In this document: in pieces, positions 1 through 11,800 of the stretch
How the letters are laid out: the number at the start of each line of letters is the position of its first letter
Numbering within the stretch: position 1 is the stretch's first letter
Assembly (NCBI GenBank): GCA_013115125.1
Contig: JABANN010000573.1
Location: forward strand, 1-20,585
Length of the DNA: 20,585 nucleotides
Reading direction: 5' to 3'
Source of the DNA: Perkinsus olseni
Taxonomy: Eukaryota > Perkinsozoa > Perkinsida
The notes under the pieces: generated by a model
Database searches by the model: none
What the model was told of the DNA's origin: nothing
Seen by the model: only the letters and a program-made list of their open reading frames with translations
Translations under genes and position numbers: made by a program

Positions 1-712
1 CACGCATCGGGATCACAGGGTGATTTTACTCAGGGGTAGTGATGCACGCATCAGGATCCGCATACGGCCCCTGGTCGTCAAATTAGGACGGAAGTCCAGA
101 AAATCAACGTCAAATTCGCCGTCGTCAGCATGCCCATTTCACAAGGCGCGCCGGCACGCACCTTAGCGCGCGCCCTGATAATCGATTTTTCAGGGCGTAC
201 GCGAAAGCATTTGGGAGCGCGGGATCGGCCGCATGCAGATGATCGACAGATCAAGATGGATGCAACTGAGTAAAGCCGGTTTTCTGAGAGAAAAATGTGA
301 GACGTGAGGAAGGCTGTCTCACCCGCCTCGGATTGAAGTATTGCCACTTCACACGGCAGTAGAATAAGCGTGTTCGTAGCTCGGCTGTAAGGCTGTTACG
401 CGTTGACAAAGTTGACCAAGACATAGTGGAGTGCGGACCCCCGTCAAACGGTCCTTGAGTGGGGAAAAGATCGTAAAAATTGGTAGAGGTTGGCGACCAT
501 CACCAACAGGACTGATCCTGTTTTCTGTACCTGACATGGTTCAACCTTGGATGCTTTTGTGTGCTCTGTCTCCCTTCGTGATGCCCGAATCGCGCTAGGA
601 ATAGGATCGCCGTCACTTCCTAAGAGTTGTGAAATGGAGTTCTTTCAATTACGACTTTTAATTACGAAAAATTTGGTATTGGAAAATAAGCTTGACAGGT
701 TGTTTTTTATAA
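1..712. other. Upstream region without a convincing gene
   Basis: No open frame here has recognisable domains. A 14-nt word (CACGCATCGGGATC) at 1-14 recurs with one mismatch at 45-58, a weak tandem trace. A plus-strand frame from about 109 to 273 is open and contains LARALIID, which resembles a piece of the CFAP57 coiled-coil exon at 11083-11107 (see findings). An AG at 697-698 could be a trans- or cis-splice acceptor for the gene starting at 713, giving a 5' leader of only 14 nt; this is inference. Confidence 0.4.
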
Positions 713-2506
713 ATGACAGAGGAATCATCTTCAGCCATCAAAAATTGGCTCTCGCTTGACTTTGACGAAGCAACTCGCTCGGAGGCTTCAAGTTTCTCTC
801 CGCAAGAGTGCGCCGACCGTCTCGATCCTCACAAAAGACTCACCTTCGGTACCGCCGGTCTTCGCGCCAAAATGGGCGCTGGCTTCGACCGTATGAACTG
901 CCTCACTGTCATGCAGGCCACCCAAGGTCTGTGTGTCTACCTCCTCGACAACTACGGTGAGAAGGCTCTTCGAGAACAAGGTGTTGTTATTGGTTACGAT
1001 GGTCGTCATAATTCGCGGAAATTCGCCCATGTCGCTGCTGCTGTTTTTCTTTCGAAGGATACTAAGGTGTATCTTTTCGATAAGTCGACTACCTGCACGC
1101 CATTCACGCCGTATCTTGTTAAAAGAAACGATTGTCTTTGTGGCGTCCAAGTGACAGCTTCCCACAACCCGAAGGAGGACAACGGCTACAAAGTGTATGG
1201 TCGTAATGGTGCCCAGATCGCCCCTCCGACTGATGAGGAGATCTCCGGTCGCATAGCGGACAACTTGAAACCGTGGAAGGAATCTTTGGGCTTGCTCGAC
1301 CTTGAAGGCACTGGTCTCTTGAAGAGCAATCTATGTGTTTGCGAACCTTATGACGATGTCTTTGATTCCTACATGAATCGCATCACCTCCGAGCTTTGCC
1401 GGTTTCCTGACAAGAACGCCCACTGCCAGCTTCGCTTTGTCTACACGGCCATGCACGGCGTTGGTCTGCCCTTCACTACTGGCTTGATCTCAAAGTTCGG
1501 GTTCCCTCAAGGGACGGTTGATGTGCTACAGAGTCAGGCCTTGCCCGATCCAGAATTCCCTACCGTAAAATTCCCGAATCCTGAGGAGAAGGGCGCCCTT
1601 GACCTCGCTCTTGCAGAAGCGAGAAAGTCGGATGCCGATTATGTTATCGCTAACGATCCCGACGCTGATCGCTTTACTGCTTGCGAAAAGCAGCCCGACG
1701 GGTCCTGGGTTCAATTCAGTGGTGACGAGATTGGCCTGCTCTTCGGGGACTGGCAGATCTTGATGGCTCACCGTAAGGGGGTGCCTGCTGAAAACTGTCT
1801 CACGCTGGCTTCGACGGTATCTTCGAAGATGCTCGCTACGTTGACCAAGTACTATTGCGGTCGCTTCGTCGATACCCTGACCGGCTTTAAGTGGCTCGCG
1901 AACACCTCCCTTAAGATGGTTGATGAGGATCCTGATCTCGTCCACTGCCTAGCGTACGAGGAAGCAATCGGTTATGCGCTGACGATGACGGTTCCCGACA
2001 AGGACGGCGTGTCTGCTGCTGCTGTTTGGTGCGAGATGGCCAACTTTTGGCGAACGACGAAGGGGATTACGATGCTTCAAAGACTGGGGCAAATCCGAGA
2101 GACTATCGGTTACTATGCTACTGATAATGGTTATTATATCTGTCGTGATCCAAAGGTTATGAAGAGTATCTTTGACGACTTCCGTGCTGATGGCGAGTAC
2201 AAAGATTCTCTTGGAAGCTCCAAAATCTCTAACGTGCGTGATGTGACTCTTGGCTATGACAGTCGAACGGCGAATAAAAGATCCGCCCTCCCGACCACCC
2301 CGAACGACCAGATGGTTACCATCTTTTTCGCAAATCACGCAGTGGTCACGCTCAGGGGCTCCGGTACTGAACCCAAACTGAAGTATTACTCTGAGATGCG
2401 CGATTTGGAGTCGACGGAGAAGGCCCGTCGGGCGCTGGCTGTTGTTATGAAAGACGTTGAGGATTACTTTTTGCAGCCGGCTAAGTACGGCCTGGAGAGG
2501 CGTTAA
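713..2506 (+). CDS. PGM2: PGM2-type phosphopentomutase / phosphoglucomutase
   Basis: A 597-residue alpha-D-phosphohexomutase, full length compared with human PGM2 (about 612 aa). The family interconverts ribose-1-P and ribose-5-P (and glucose-1-P and glucose-6-P) in the cytosol, linking nucleoside salvage to the pentose phosphate pathway and glycolysis. All four active-site signatures are intact. The phosphoserine loop is TASHNP, with catalytic Ser150. The metal loop DPDADR is at 315-320. The sugar-specificity loop EEAIG is at 416-420. The phosphate-binding loop RGSGTEPK is at 548-555. The N-terminal LTFGTAGLRAKMGAGF and the C-terminal FLQPAKYGL also match PGM2 rather than PGM1. The ATG at 713 precedes all conserved sequence. 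There are no introns, in sharp contrast to the neighbour downstream. Which substrate it prefers cannot be read from sequence. The coding assignment is very secure. Confidence 0.97.
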   Translation: MTEESSSAIKNWLSLDFDEATRSEASSFSPQECADRLDPHKRLTFGTAGLRAKMGAGFDRMNCLTVMQATQGLCVYLLDNYGEKALREQGVVIGYDGRHNSRKFAHVAAAVFLSKDTKVYLFDKSTTCTPFTPYLVKRNDCLCGVQVTASHNPKEDNGYKVYGRNGAQIAPPTDEEISGRIADNLKPWKESLGLLDLEGTGLLKSNLCVCEPYDDVFDSYMNRITSELCRFPDKNAHCQLRFVYTAMHGVGLPFTTGLISKFGFPQGTVDVLQSQALPDPEFPTVKFPNPEEKGALDLALAEARKSDADYVIANDPDADRFTACEKQPDGSWVQFSGDEIGLLFGDWQILMAHRKGVPAENCLTLASTVSSKMLATLTKYYCGRFVDTLTGFKWLANTSLKMVDEDPDLVHCLAYEEAIGYALTMTVPDKDGVSAAAVWCEMANFWRTTKGITMLQRLGQIRETIGYYATDNGYYICRDPKVMKSIFDDFRADGEYKDSLGSSKISNVRDVTLGYDSRTANKRSALPTTPNDQMVTIFFANHAVVTLRGSGTEPKLKYYSEMRDLESTEKARRALAVVMKDVEDYFLQPAKYGLERR

Positions 2507-3118
2507 TTTGTGTTGTGTAATTTTTATTAACGATTTTGGTCAGTTTTTTCTGATGCTGTTTTGCGTTGTTCGACTGTCTGTCTGTCAACGGTATCTTATG
2601 CAGCGTGGCGAGCATGGATTACTCGAGGTTGAAAGATACTCGCGGAGGTCGTGGTTGGCGAGCTCGGAAAGATACCACTTTTTCGGATACTCATAGTAGC
2701 GTCTTGATGTGATAATGATGGCGAGAAGCGAACACTAGTACTAGCTCGCGTTATATCCCTCTGGCGGCTGTCCACATGATTTACGGGATTTATGGTATGA
2801 AACTAAATTTTCTTCTCATATTATTAATCGTTTTATCGTCGATACTTTGGCAGGGACGATAGGATGCTGCTTGAGGATTTGGAAGGGTATCTTAGGTTGA
2901 AGCGTGGTCTTCATAAGGAGATGGTATCTTTCTTCTGCTTTTTCGTACAACATCCGTTGCTTGTCGAGCGTATCTTCACTCTGACCTCCCGTGAGTAGGT
3001 CGAGGTCGTCAGTAAGATACGCGGTACTCATGAGACCACTCATGAAAATAACAGTTGAGCTGTTCTGAATCTGCCACGCTTGTAAGGAAGATACCTTTCC
3101 GAGTATCTTAGCTTGACC
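2507..3118. other. Spacer between PGM2 and CFAP57
   Basis: A 612-nt intergenic stretch holding the PGM2 3' flank and the CFAP57 5' flank. It contains nine copies of the heptamer GTATCTT or its complement AAGATAC, the densest cluster in the window. The last copy (3103-3109) runs into an AG just before the CFAP57 start (GTATCTTAG, then 8 nt to the ATG), a possible splice-leader acceptor. I see no TATA box or recognisable terminator. The long minus-strand frame here is treated as rejected because it overlaps CFAP57 exon 1. Confidence 0.5.
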
Positions 3119-5890
3119 ATGGCCACTCACGAGTGCGATGTCACCGTTTGTGACAGCGTCGGTCTTCTCGATCGCCCCTGCAGGGACAACATCATCTCTT
3201 TGACGAAGGATAGGATCTTGTTCACTTCCGGCATTCATGTGGTAAGCCATCATCGTTTCGTTAAAAATAAAGTACATAACGTACAAAATATTCCTTCAAA
3301 AAAAACCGCGCAAAAATAGGAACTAAAATTTTCTTTCACGAAGACATCTCGTAAAAGTAAAAGTAAAAATGAAGAATTTTTCCCTTTATAGAAATATCTT
3401 GTAAAAATGAAGAATAAAATTAATTTCTTCAGGAAAATATTCTTCCAGGTTTTGTACGATTCTGAAGGGCGTCGACCGATCGCCGTGACGCAAACCCGTC
3501 CGATGGACAACAGCCTCGCCCAGAACGGCAAGGCGCGAGGCGAGGCGTCGCAGCAGGGGGTAGGGTCTGTGCCGATGATTTGGGCATGGTGTGGTATAGA
3601 CCACGATCTCCACTATGGAGTCGGACAGAGGAGAAAGATTCCTTTCCGAGAGGACCCCGACCGTCGCGGTTGAGATTACCGCTCTTGCTGCTCATAGGAA
3701 GTAAGATACCAGTGAGAATTTTTTGGATAAATTTTTCGACAAAACGTGAATTTTTCGGAAACAGAGCGCAGTTTGGAAGGCGTATCTTGACAATCTGTCT
3801 GATTGCACTGAATGTCAGCGCTACAGTCTCCGACTGAGCACATTGGCAAGAGTCTAACTAAGCCGGAACCGGAGACGTTGGATTGTTAACTCAGAGGCCT
3901 GCTCTTCTGTGGGCAGGTTTTTGTATCATAGTATCTTTTCACATGTTTACAGCAATGATCAACCTCATCGCAACTCAATGGTTTACCAAATATCGAATCT
4001 TCCGCTGTTCTCTCCCCCAGGTCCGAGGTCGCCTTTCTTGCGCTGTTTATGCCAATTTCCGGACAAACCAGGATCGAGATATTATCGACCAAACACGACA
4101 CCCTGGCCACAGTAGCTGCCACCAACCTCACAGGGTCGAAGCGAATAGGTGCCGTATGCCTGAACAGCTCGGCCGAGGATCTCTCTCCCTTAGTCGAGGC
4201 TTCCTTCACCGACGACGGTCAGCATGTTCTCCTCGCCGCAGAAGGCCCGGGCTTGGGAGCGATGCTTTGTTGGCGTTGGTCGATCGCCTCTGTTCGAGTT
4301 CATGACGATGATGATGGTGAAAAATTGGGAAAATTTTCCCCATTTTTTTCGCAATTTTCAGGAGAGCAGATAAAATTAGCGGGCGCCACCACGGCTCGTG
4401 GCATCGTTGGTTCTCACGCGCTTGAGGGCCGAGTGACGGGACTGGAGGTCTGTCCGAGAAGGTAAGCATACAGTTAGTATGGTGGTATTAGTATCCCGTA
4501 GATGTTCCGATAAGGGTCGTTGGATGAAGCAATTCGAAAACTCAGATTCTGGGACCTGTGAAAATGAGTTTCAATATCAGGTTGCTCAACGGGGTTACCG
4601 TGGCGCATGGTAAGGCTATTATTAGTTAATCTAAAATGATGATACTTTGTCGTTTTCTTCGTCGTGTTTAGAATTTACTATCAATATACGTTTTAGTAAT
4701 CATATGAAACGGATATGTTGCAGTAATGATATTGAAAGATATCGCCAGTGCTACTCGCCGGCATGCCCGTCTCCCGTCGAGATCTCTCTGATGGTAGTTT
4801 CAAAAACGGCACTGGTGAGGTTAACTTTCACGCGATGGTTGTCGGAGAAGGATACGTGAGGTTGTGGGAAGTTGCAGTGCAGTCGGGAGTATCTTCAAGT
4901 CGAAGCATGGAAAAGACAAAAAACGGCGGAGCGGTGGAAATTCGACCGCTCGAAGCGATGCTGCCGACCAAGTTCGAGAGAGGTCAGCTTAAACAGCTTC
5001 AAGAAGGTCGATCGTTCTTCGTGAAGATACTTCTTTCACCGACTGCTGCTGGGTTTCCGTCACGCGCCACAAAATTCGGACACCGATAGCTGTGGCCTTG
5101 ACGGCTGAGGTGAGCCCGACCTTACGCGTATCTTGCAAGCTTGATTGTCAGGGTATCTTACTCGCGTTCGACCTCGACCGAAATATGACAGCTCAACCTG
5201 TTGACTGTCGAACCATGTTAGATTCATGCTCATCATCAACCCAAGATTCCACCAAAAGTAGTCGTAAATTTTTTTTTGCGAAAATCGCAAATTTTTTTTC
5301 CTCGTCCTGAATTTTACGCAGTAAATTGAATCAGTCTTCCGCAAGATATCGTTATCGAGGCTCGCTCCCCTTTACTTGAAGCCGCGGGTGAAAGTCGCGT
5401 CTTCTGTCTGTCTCTGCTCGCGATGAAAAATTGGCTGCTACCGAAGAGTTCCGCTGTGAGCACGCAATTAGTCGTCAATCAAATTTGTGTTAGAGTTGGA
5501 CAGCCGTCCAGGTTCGGCCAATGTGCATGCGTGCGAGTGTGAAGTTTATCGATTTTCACGAGTTACCAATTCTCGTATTCGCCGCTGTTCATAAGCCAAG
5601 GGTGGTCTGGTCCTGCTGGTTAGTGCTCCTTCGACTCTCCTAACAATTTTCTAAGGACAGGATCGTCCGACTGGGTTGTTCATGCCTGCCTCAGAGCCCA
5701 AGGACGTATCTTTCACTACGCTTGTCTCTGCGGGCTCTCCGGGGAGCGTCCTGCTCGGTGGGTCTGCAGGCTGCGTAAGACGCCTGAAAATCTTTCGACC
5801 CCATCGTGCTCATGCAGGTCATGATATTCACAACTGTCGACCTTTCCGCGGAGAGCATGGATGACACAAAGATTCCTCGCAAATCAGCCG
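3119..5890 (+). other. CFAP57: CFAP57 exons for the N-terminal WD40 propeller
   Basis: The opening exon gives GLLDRPCRDNIISLT then ILFTSGIHVV, aligning with the family N-terminus (GLRGNV... then IIYPSGNNCV). Exon 3600-3700 gives GERFLSERT then VEITALAAHRK, and joins exon 4021 in phase 2 through an intron starting GTAAG. Exon 4021-4316 contains FTDDGQHVLLAAEG and MLCWRWS, equivalent to the FSPDSKYLIGQ and YYWLWE motif. The exon from 4749 contains VVGEGYVRLWEV. Exon 5152-5263 gives GILLAFDLDR. Exons 5661-5774 and 5818 on join to read LLGGSAGCVMIFTTVDL. The join between about 4900 and 5005 is unresolved: the family CHAW-like motif (DCCWVS) at about 5036 lies one frame away from the preceding exon. 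Confidence 0.75.
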
Positions 5891-8800
5891 GAGTGAGCTC
5901 CCTCTCTACCACAGCCTGGACCTGTACGCCCCTTCCCTGTCGACTCGCCATCCCCTCCCTGTCAGCCCTGCTGAGTGCCAGCACCACCCTGCGCAGTTCG
6001 GCACAGCTCAAACCCTCTACGGACGCGCTGGTGTCTCTGCAGTGCTCGGGGGTCTACTGGATTCCCGGTTATCGTCATACGGTCATTTCCGCGACGACAG
6101 CCCCACCGGTGAGCACACTCGACCTCTTCTGTGTTACGCCAGGGTGGACCTTAGATACGCCGTCCGGTGAGAGGTGAGCTTGCTGCCCTCCTGAGGTGCC
6201 CATTACCGTCGTAGGTGATGGCGGTGAGGTCGATGATTCGCGGAGGAAGATTTCCTCGGAAAGGAAGACTTATCTTTATGTAAAGATCACAGAGTGGCGG
6301 CCAAAAAATTTCAGGATTTTTTTGTTTTCCGGATTTTTTTTTGGATTTCTATTTTTTTTCAAGATTTTCGTGGGTTTTTTCGCAATTATCCCGAAGTTCT
6401 TCCGTTTTTCTGCTTTTTCATTCTGTTTCACGCGCCAACTTAAGAGCAAAAAAATGAGGAGCTTCCTTCCAGGTTCGCAGTAAGTACTATCACGGCGCCG
6501 CAGCAGCGGTGGCTGGTGACGGTGAAGGGACCACCGAAACTGAGGCGACCGACTGGTCAAGCAGGAGAATCTTGTAAGTTCGCCGACCTTCGGAAGGGAC
6601 AGAGTTTGTGTCAGAGGAAGGCTCGGTTTGAAACCACCGCTGTCCGTGCAAGAATCCATCGACGATGAGTCTGAGGACAGCGAGGGGTCCACTCAGGGCG
6701 AGGACAGCACCGAGAGGGATACTAACACCTCATCGCAGCTGTCTGCCGTCAACAGCAGCAAAGTAGGGAGGGAGAAGTCTGTCTCATCTCCCCCCGGTCG
6801 CTCGACGTCTGAGCGTTGTCATTGCTCTGCAGATGGTTTCTTAATATTTTTTTACGTTTTTCGGTTGGTGCTTCCCTTTCTAGGTACAGTTTTATTCGAT
6901 CTTGGTGATGACCATGAAGCCTGCAGGAGAGTCGCTGCTGACCGACGACGAGGAGGTCGGCGGACGAGGTCAGTGCCAGCTCGTTATACACTATTCCCCT
7001 CCTGTGCCGAGGAGGTTGAGAGAATTGCCGTGCAGCAGAACGCTCCTGTTGCTGTAGACAAGACGATGGTGGTAGGTGATGGTTCAATTTTACACAACAG
7101 AAATAGTTTTTTTATGATGCGAACACTCTTAAGGGCCGTTAAGAACGTCTAAGGGGCTTCGGTGGACCTCATGAGTCCGAATGATATCTCTGGTGCAGGG
7201 CAGTCCCATGCTTGCTCGAGGCTTGCCTGTGGCCTCTTAGGTGCGTGCGGCTTCGCTCCGCTCTCGGCCAACGGATGTCACTTGAGAAGAATAAAAAGTC
7301 TTTCGACGTCAGTCACGACGGGGATGCTAGCTTCCATTGCTGATGATACTACGGTGAGTAGTATCTTAGGTCGAAGCTTGCATTACGCACTGACACAAGA
7401 TACGGGAATTTGATAAAAATAACAACACCAAAGAGCATGTTAATGAACCCAGCTTGATGCCCCGTCCAGCCCGGGCACACCGCCTCCCTTAAGCTCGCGT
7501 ACGTAGTTTATGAAGACCTTAAGAGTGCTCCCTTCTTCGCCATCAACTCGGTATTTATACTCTTGATACCTTCTGTAGAAGGCCATGTGCAAGGCGTGGA
7601 AGAGTTTACAGCAGTCGCTGTACTCGCCCCTCGTCAGGGTGATGCCTTCGAAGGGATCTTGCAGGACACTGAGGGAAAATCGATCGCAAACTCCTGCTCT
7701 CCTGCTTCTCAAACCCTAGGAGAGTCAACATATCGAACCACCCGTACGTACGGCCCAGCCGCGTAGTCGGCCAGTTTCGGATGACTGGTCCTTGTGATCG
7801 TCAAGCGAGTATCGTCCACTGTGGCAATGCAAAAGGATCTCATCTTCCCTTGCTTGATGACCCCACCCTGAAAAAATTATCGTTCATGGCTTGCGAAGGA
7901 AGGACCTACTCTCAAGGACGGGCAGAAACTTTCCTCTTCCTCGCCTCCAGCGGCCGCTGAAAGAACGGTCGCGACCTGTTTTGCGATGAGCAAGAGTAGC
8001 GCAAAGATTCTCATAGTGATGGTGAGAAGCTGCGCATGAACAATGATTGTTCGCGTCGGGAATGGATGGAAATTGATTTCGAGCGGGGGGGGGCATTCGA
8101 TCGATTTTGGGCGAGCGACTTCCCTGGTGGAAGTTGCGGGTGGTGTGGTATCAAAATTTGGAAATATTGGGCCGCTCGAAAATTCAAACCATCGCCGATA
8201 GCGACTACTATCATCGTCATTTCTCTGTTGGTATATGTCGCACTCGACCTGTTTTGTATCCTGCATGCTTCAACCTCGGATACGGTCGCGACGAAATGTA
8301 GACTGACGAAGGCTAAAGTACTCCCATAGTCGAAGCTTCTCCTGTAGAGCGAAGATAGGGAAATATCTTCGGGTATCTTCGCACAGCGAAGGTTTTTACT
8401 CCCGGTAGAATCTTCACAACTTTACGCACTGTGAAGAATCTTTCCGACAACCGTTGAAATAGATCACCGAGTCGTCGATCTTAATGACCAGCAGCGAAGC
8501 AATCATTGCGTATCTTTCAACCTCGTCAAATGCAAGCTCAACCTTCAGATACGAATCTGGAGGTTCTCGCCAAATCACAGTCATTCTTCAACTAAGTAAC
8601 TTATTAATAATAAAACCCCGTCGTTCTGTGCGCTGCTCCTCAGCCCCTCCGCGAACTTGACGAAGTTTACCCTCACGCAGCTTCCGAAAGGGCCCAAGCC
8701 GATCGCCTTATCTCTGCACCCCCTGGGCATACAACTCGCTGTGGTGAGTATCTTTTCACCTTGTATCGTGCCAGCTTCGACCTCTCAGTTATTTTCCGAT

Positions 8801-11800
8801 CAAAGACTGCGTATCTACTTCGTCTGCGCACCGGACACCCTTAAGGCGTCAATGGAGATTCCGTTGGCTCAATGCGGCGGCAGCGGTCAGCATCGAGCTG
8901 CGAGGCGACCTTTTCTGCGAATGCAAGCTTTAAGGTTGGATACTCAAAGATATCTCTCGAAGATATGAAACGCTCTTTCCAGCTACTCACCCTCTGGTCG
9001 AATGCTCGCAGTCGGGGCTGGAAATATAGTAATTTTGATCGACCCTTTCGGCAAGAAAAAAGTGGTAAGAAAAAAATCATCACCAGAAAAAATTTTTTTT
9101 GCAGATACTGGACACGCTGGCCGGTCATCTTTCTGTCATCACCGATTTGGCGTTCTCCCCTGACGGGTCGAAAGTTGCGAGTTGCGGAGTTGACGGTTGC
9201 ATCTATTCTTGGGCGTGTAACAGATGTATTTCGACCCCGAGAATTTCCAACAATTGTTCTTATCACGATTTTTTCAATTTTTTGCCGATTGATATTTTGA
9301 TCAAGAAAAATTTATATTTTTAATTTTTTTAGGCAACTTCTGCTGTCTAATAAGTTTCGATCCCAAGGTCCATTATTTCATCGTTATTTCCGTACACTCC
9401 CAATTTTTTTCATTTGTTTACTTCTTTTTTACAATTCCTGTAGATTTTTGCGCCATGTTTTTCCTTAATTTTTCCACCTCCCTTCTCGCTGCATTCCTGA
9501 ACATCAACCACTACGAATGAATAATTTCGCATCAAAAAAACTAAAACTTTATTTTTTCCCCTTTCAAAAATTATAACTCCGCAAATAAGCCTCAAATTCA
9601 TAGAACAAACATTTCTTCAATTCTGAGTATCTTAGGTTACAGCCTGCGCGGCAAGAGTCAGCGCGAGGTCGAGCATGTCCAAAAAGACAAACAGTGGGAC
9701 CTTCTCTCGACCGTCCGCCGTTACCCTCATTTTCAGATACACGAGTATCTTTTACGGTTTCGACTACATCACAGTTCTTGACGCCACCAGCGAGATCACC
9801 ATTTTTGCTGTTAGCAACGGTCGAACGCTGACGCCGATCAGTGAGATTTTTTTCTCGAAAATTTTGGGCTTTCCCGTTTTTTCTGCAGTATTTTATAAAA
9901 AATTAGGAAAATTTTCCTAGTCAACAGGATATTTTTGCCGCGGAGACTTTTTCCCTTTCTTTCTAAATTTTTCGGTGAGTCAGAATTTAATTTGTAAGAA
10001 TTCAGATTTTTCTGTTCATTTCCGTCTTATCGGCAGGTTATTTTCGGGCGGGCACGTACGGCGCTGAGTTGACAACTTTCACAATTTCCGACTCCGGAAT
10101 GATGGCGATTGGTAAGGCCCTCGCGAGCGCGGATTAAACCCGACGGAGAATCTTTCTAGGTACGGGCTCGGGGACGGTCCTGCTGGCTGGCATCGAAAGA
10201 AATCTTTCGAGTGCGGAAGATTCTGAAATAGAAATTTTGGGTGAAATTCCGTTGCATGCTAACACGATTACAAGGTGAGTTTGGAAAATTTCAGATTTTT
10301 TTTCCGGAAAATTGGAAAGTTTCCGAATTATTGCCATTTGTTCAGCCTGGCTTTCCATCGGGATTTGCTATTCTCCGGATGTGGAAGTGGAAATATCTTG
10401 ACCACTCGCGTATGCCACGCTCGACCTCAAGATTCTCTGCAAGGTCGACGTCTCCTTGTTCTTATCAATATGCAAGAATCTTTCGCAGATCTCGCAAATT
10501 CTGGGCCGAAAGATTCTCACCGGAAATCTGCAATCATGATGGCCAAGCAGAACGACTTGGAGTCGAGGGTGCTCTTTCTCGGAGGTAGTCCAACTCCTCT
10601 TATTCCACCAGTCATAGCAAAAATAGAAAAGGGAGAATGGAAAAAATGGAAAAATTTCCCAATTTTCCCATTTTTTCCACGAAAAATTGGGAAAGATGAG
10701 GAGAAAATTGCATATGAAAAAGTAAAGCAAATAGTTAGTGTTAAGAATTATTTGAAACGGTTACAATTTCTATTAAGATATGTCGCTACGCCCTGCCAAG
10801 ATTTCTCCCTTTGGTCGAATGAGGTTGATGAGAAGCGTATCTTTTTTTCTGTGCAACTCCAGGTTCAAAGATTCAAAATTCGCCGGGTGAAGTTCCAGGG
10901 GAAGAAATGCAAGGATTGACTATGGACGACACTGTTCTGGTGAGACCGGAGAAATTCCCCCGTTTTTTCGGAATAATTTACCCCAGATACTTCGTTCGTA
11001 CTTAGACGAACGGCTGGCTGAGATTGATGAGCTCAACGAGAGAATGGCTCGTATTCGGGCAGAAACCGAGCAGGATTTGCATTTAGCGCGCGCCCTGGTG
11101 ATCGATTGTGGCCTATTCAGATACTCCCTCAATCAGAAGGACTCGGAGATGAAGGAGCGGTTGAGGTTCTTGCAGGAGCGCAACGACGCGAAAGTCGAGG
11201 AACTGCAAACAAAGTCCGAGAATTTTTACGAAAAATTCCGAGAAATTTCGCGGAAAAAATTTTTTATTGGAAATTTAGCGGTTTTCTGTGATCAGGTACA
11301 TCGCGATGGTAGAAAAGTTGATTGAGGCGCAGCGAAGCGGGGCGGTGGGCCGAGACGAACTGACGCGAAAATTTTCGAAAAATCTATTAGAAACTGAAAA
11401 GGAGTAGGCACTGGTTGTGATGAGCGTTTTAAAATGTGGGTAATTTATTCACAACTGATTTGCTCTGATGAAGGTACGAAGATAAACTGAAGGTTCAATA
11501 CGAGAGGGAGGAGAAAAGATTAGAGGAAATCGATTTGGTGAGATCGATTAACGGTTTTTTTATTTTACAAACGGTATTAGCTCGATTGTGGTTGGTATAA
11601 ATTTTCCATGCTATTTTTCCCTCCTGAAATTTCCTTCCATTGAACTTGGTATTATTTTGTCTTCCTCAGTTACGTCAGGACAACGACCGCCGTTTGTCGT
11701 CGCTGAAGAGAAAATATGAAAGCAAAATTGCTGATCTGGAAAACGTGCGAGGGAAGGTAGAAAACGGCGGTGAATTTTCGAAAAAAATTTTTAATTTTTT

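Noticed and set aside
788-1165. Minus-strand frame inside PGM2
   Set aside because: Antisense shadow of a fully conserved enzyme.
1526-2338. Two minus-strand frames inside PGM2
   Set aside because: Antisense shadows of a fully conserved enzyme with all motifs intact on the plus strand.
2816-3286. Minus-strand 156-codon open frame
   Set aside because: It overlaps CFAP57 exon 1 (3119-3241) on the other strand. That exon has clear family similarity, a good start context and a GTAAG donor, while the minus frame has no recognisable domain.
8841-9300. Overlapping frames of about 140 codons on both strands
   Set aside because: They cross three well-phased CFAP57 exons and introns (8789-9225) and have no similarity of their own.
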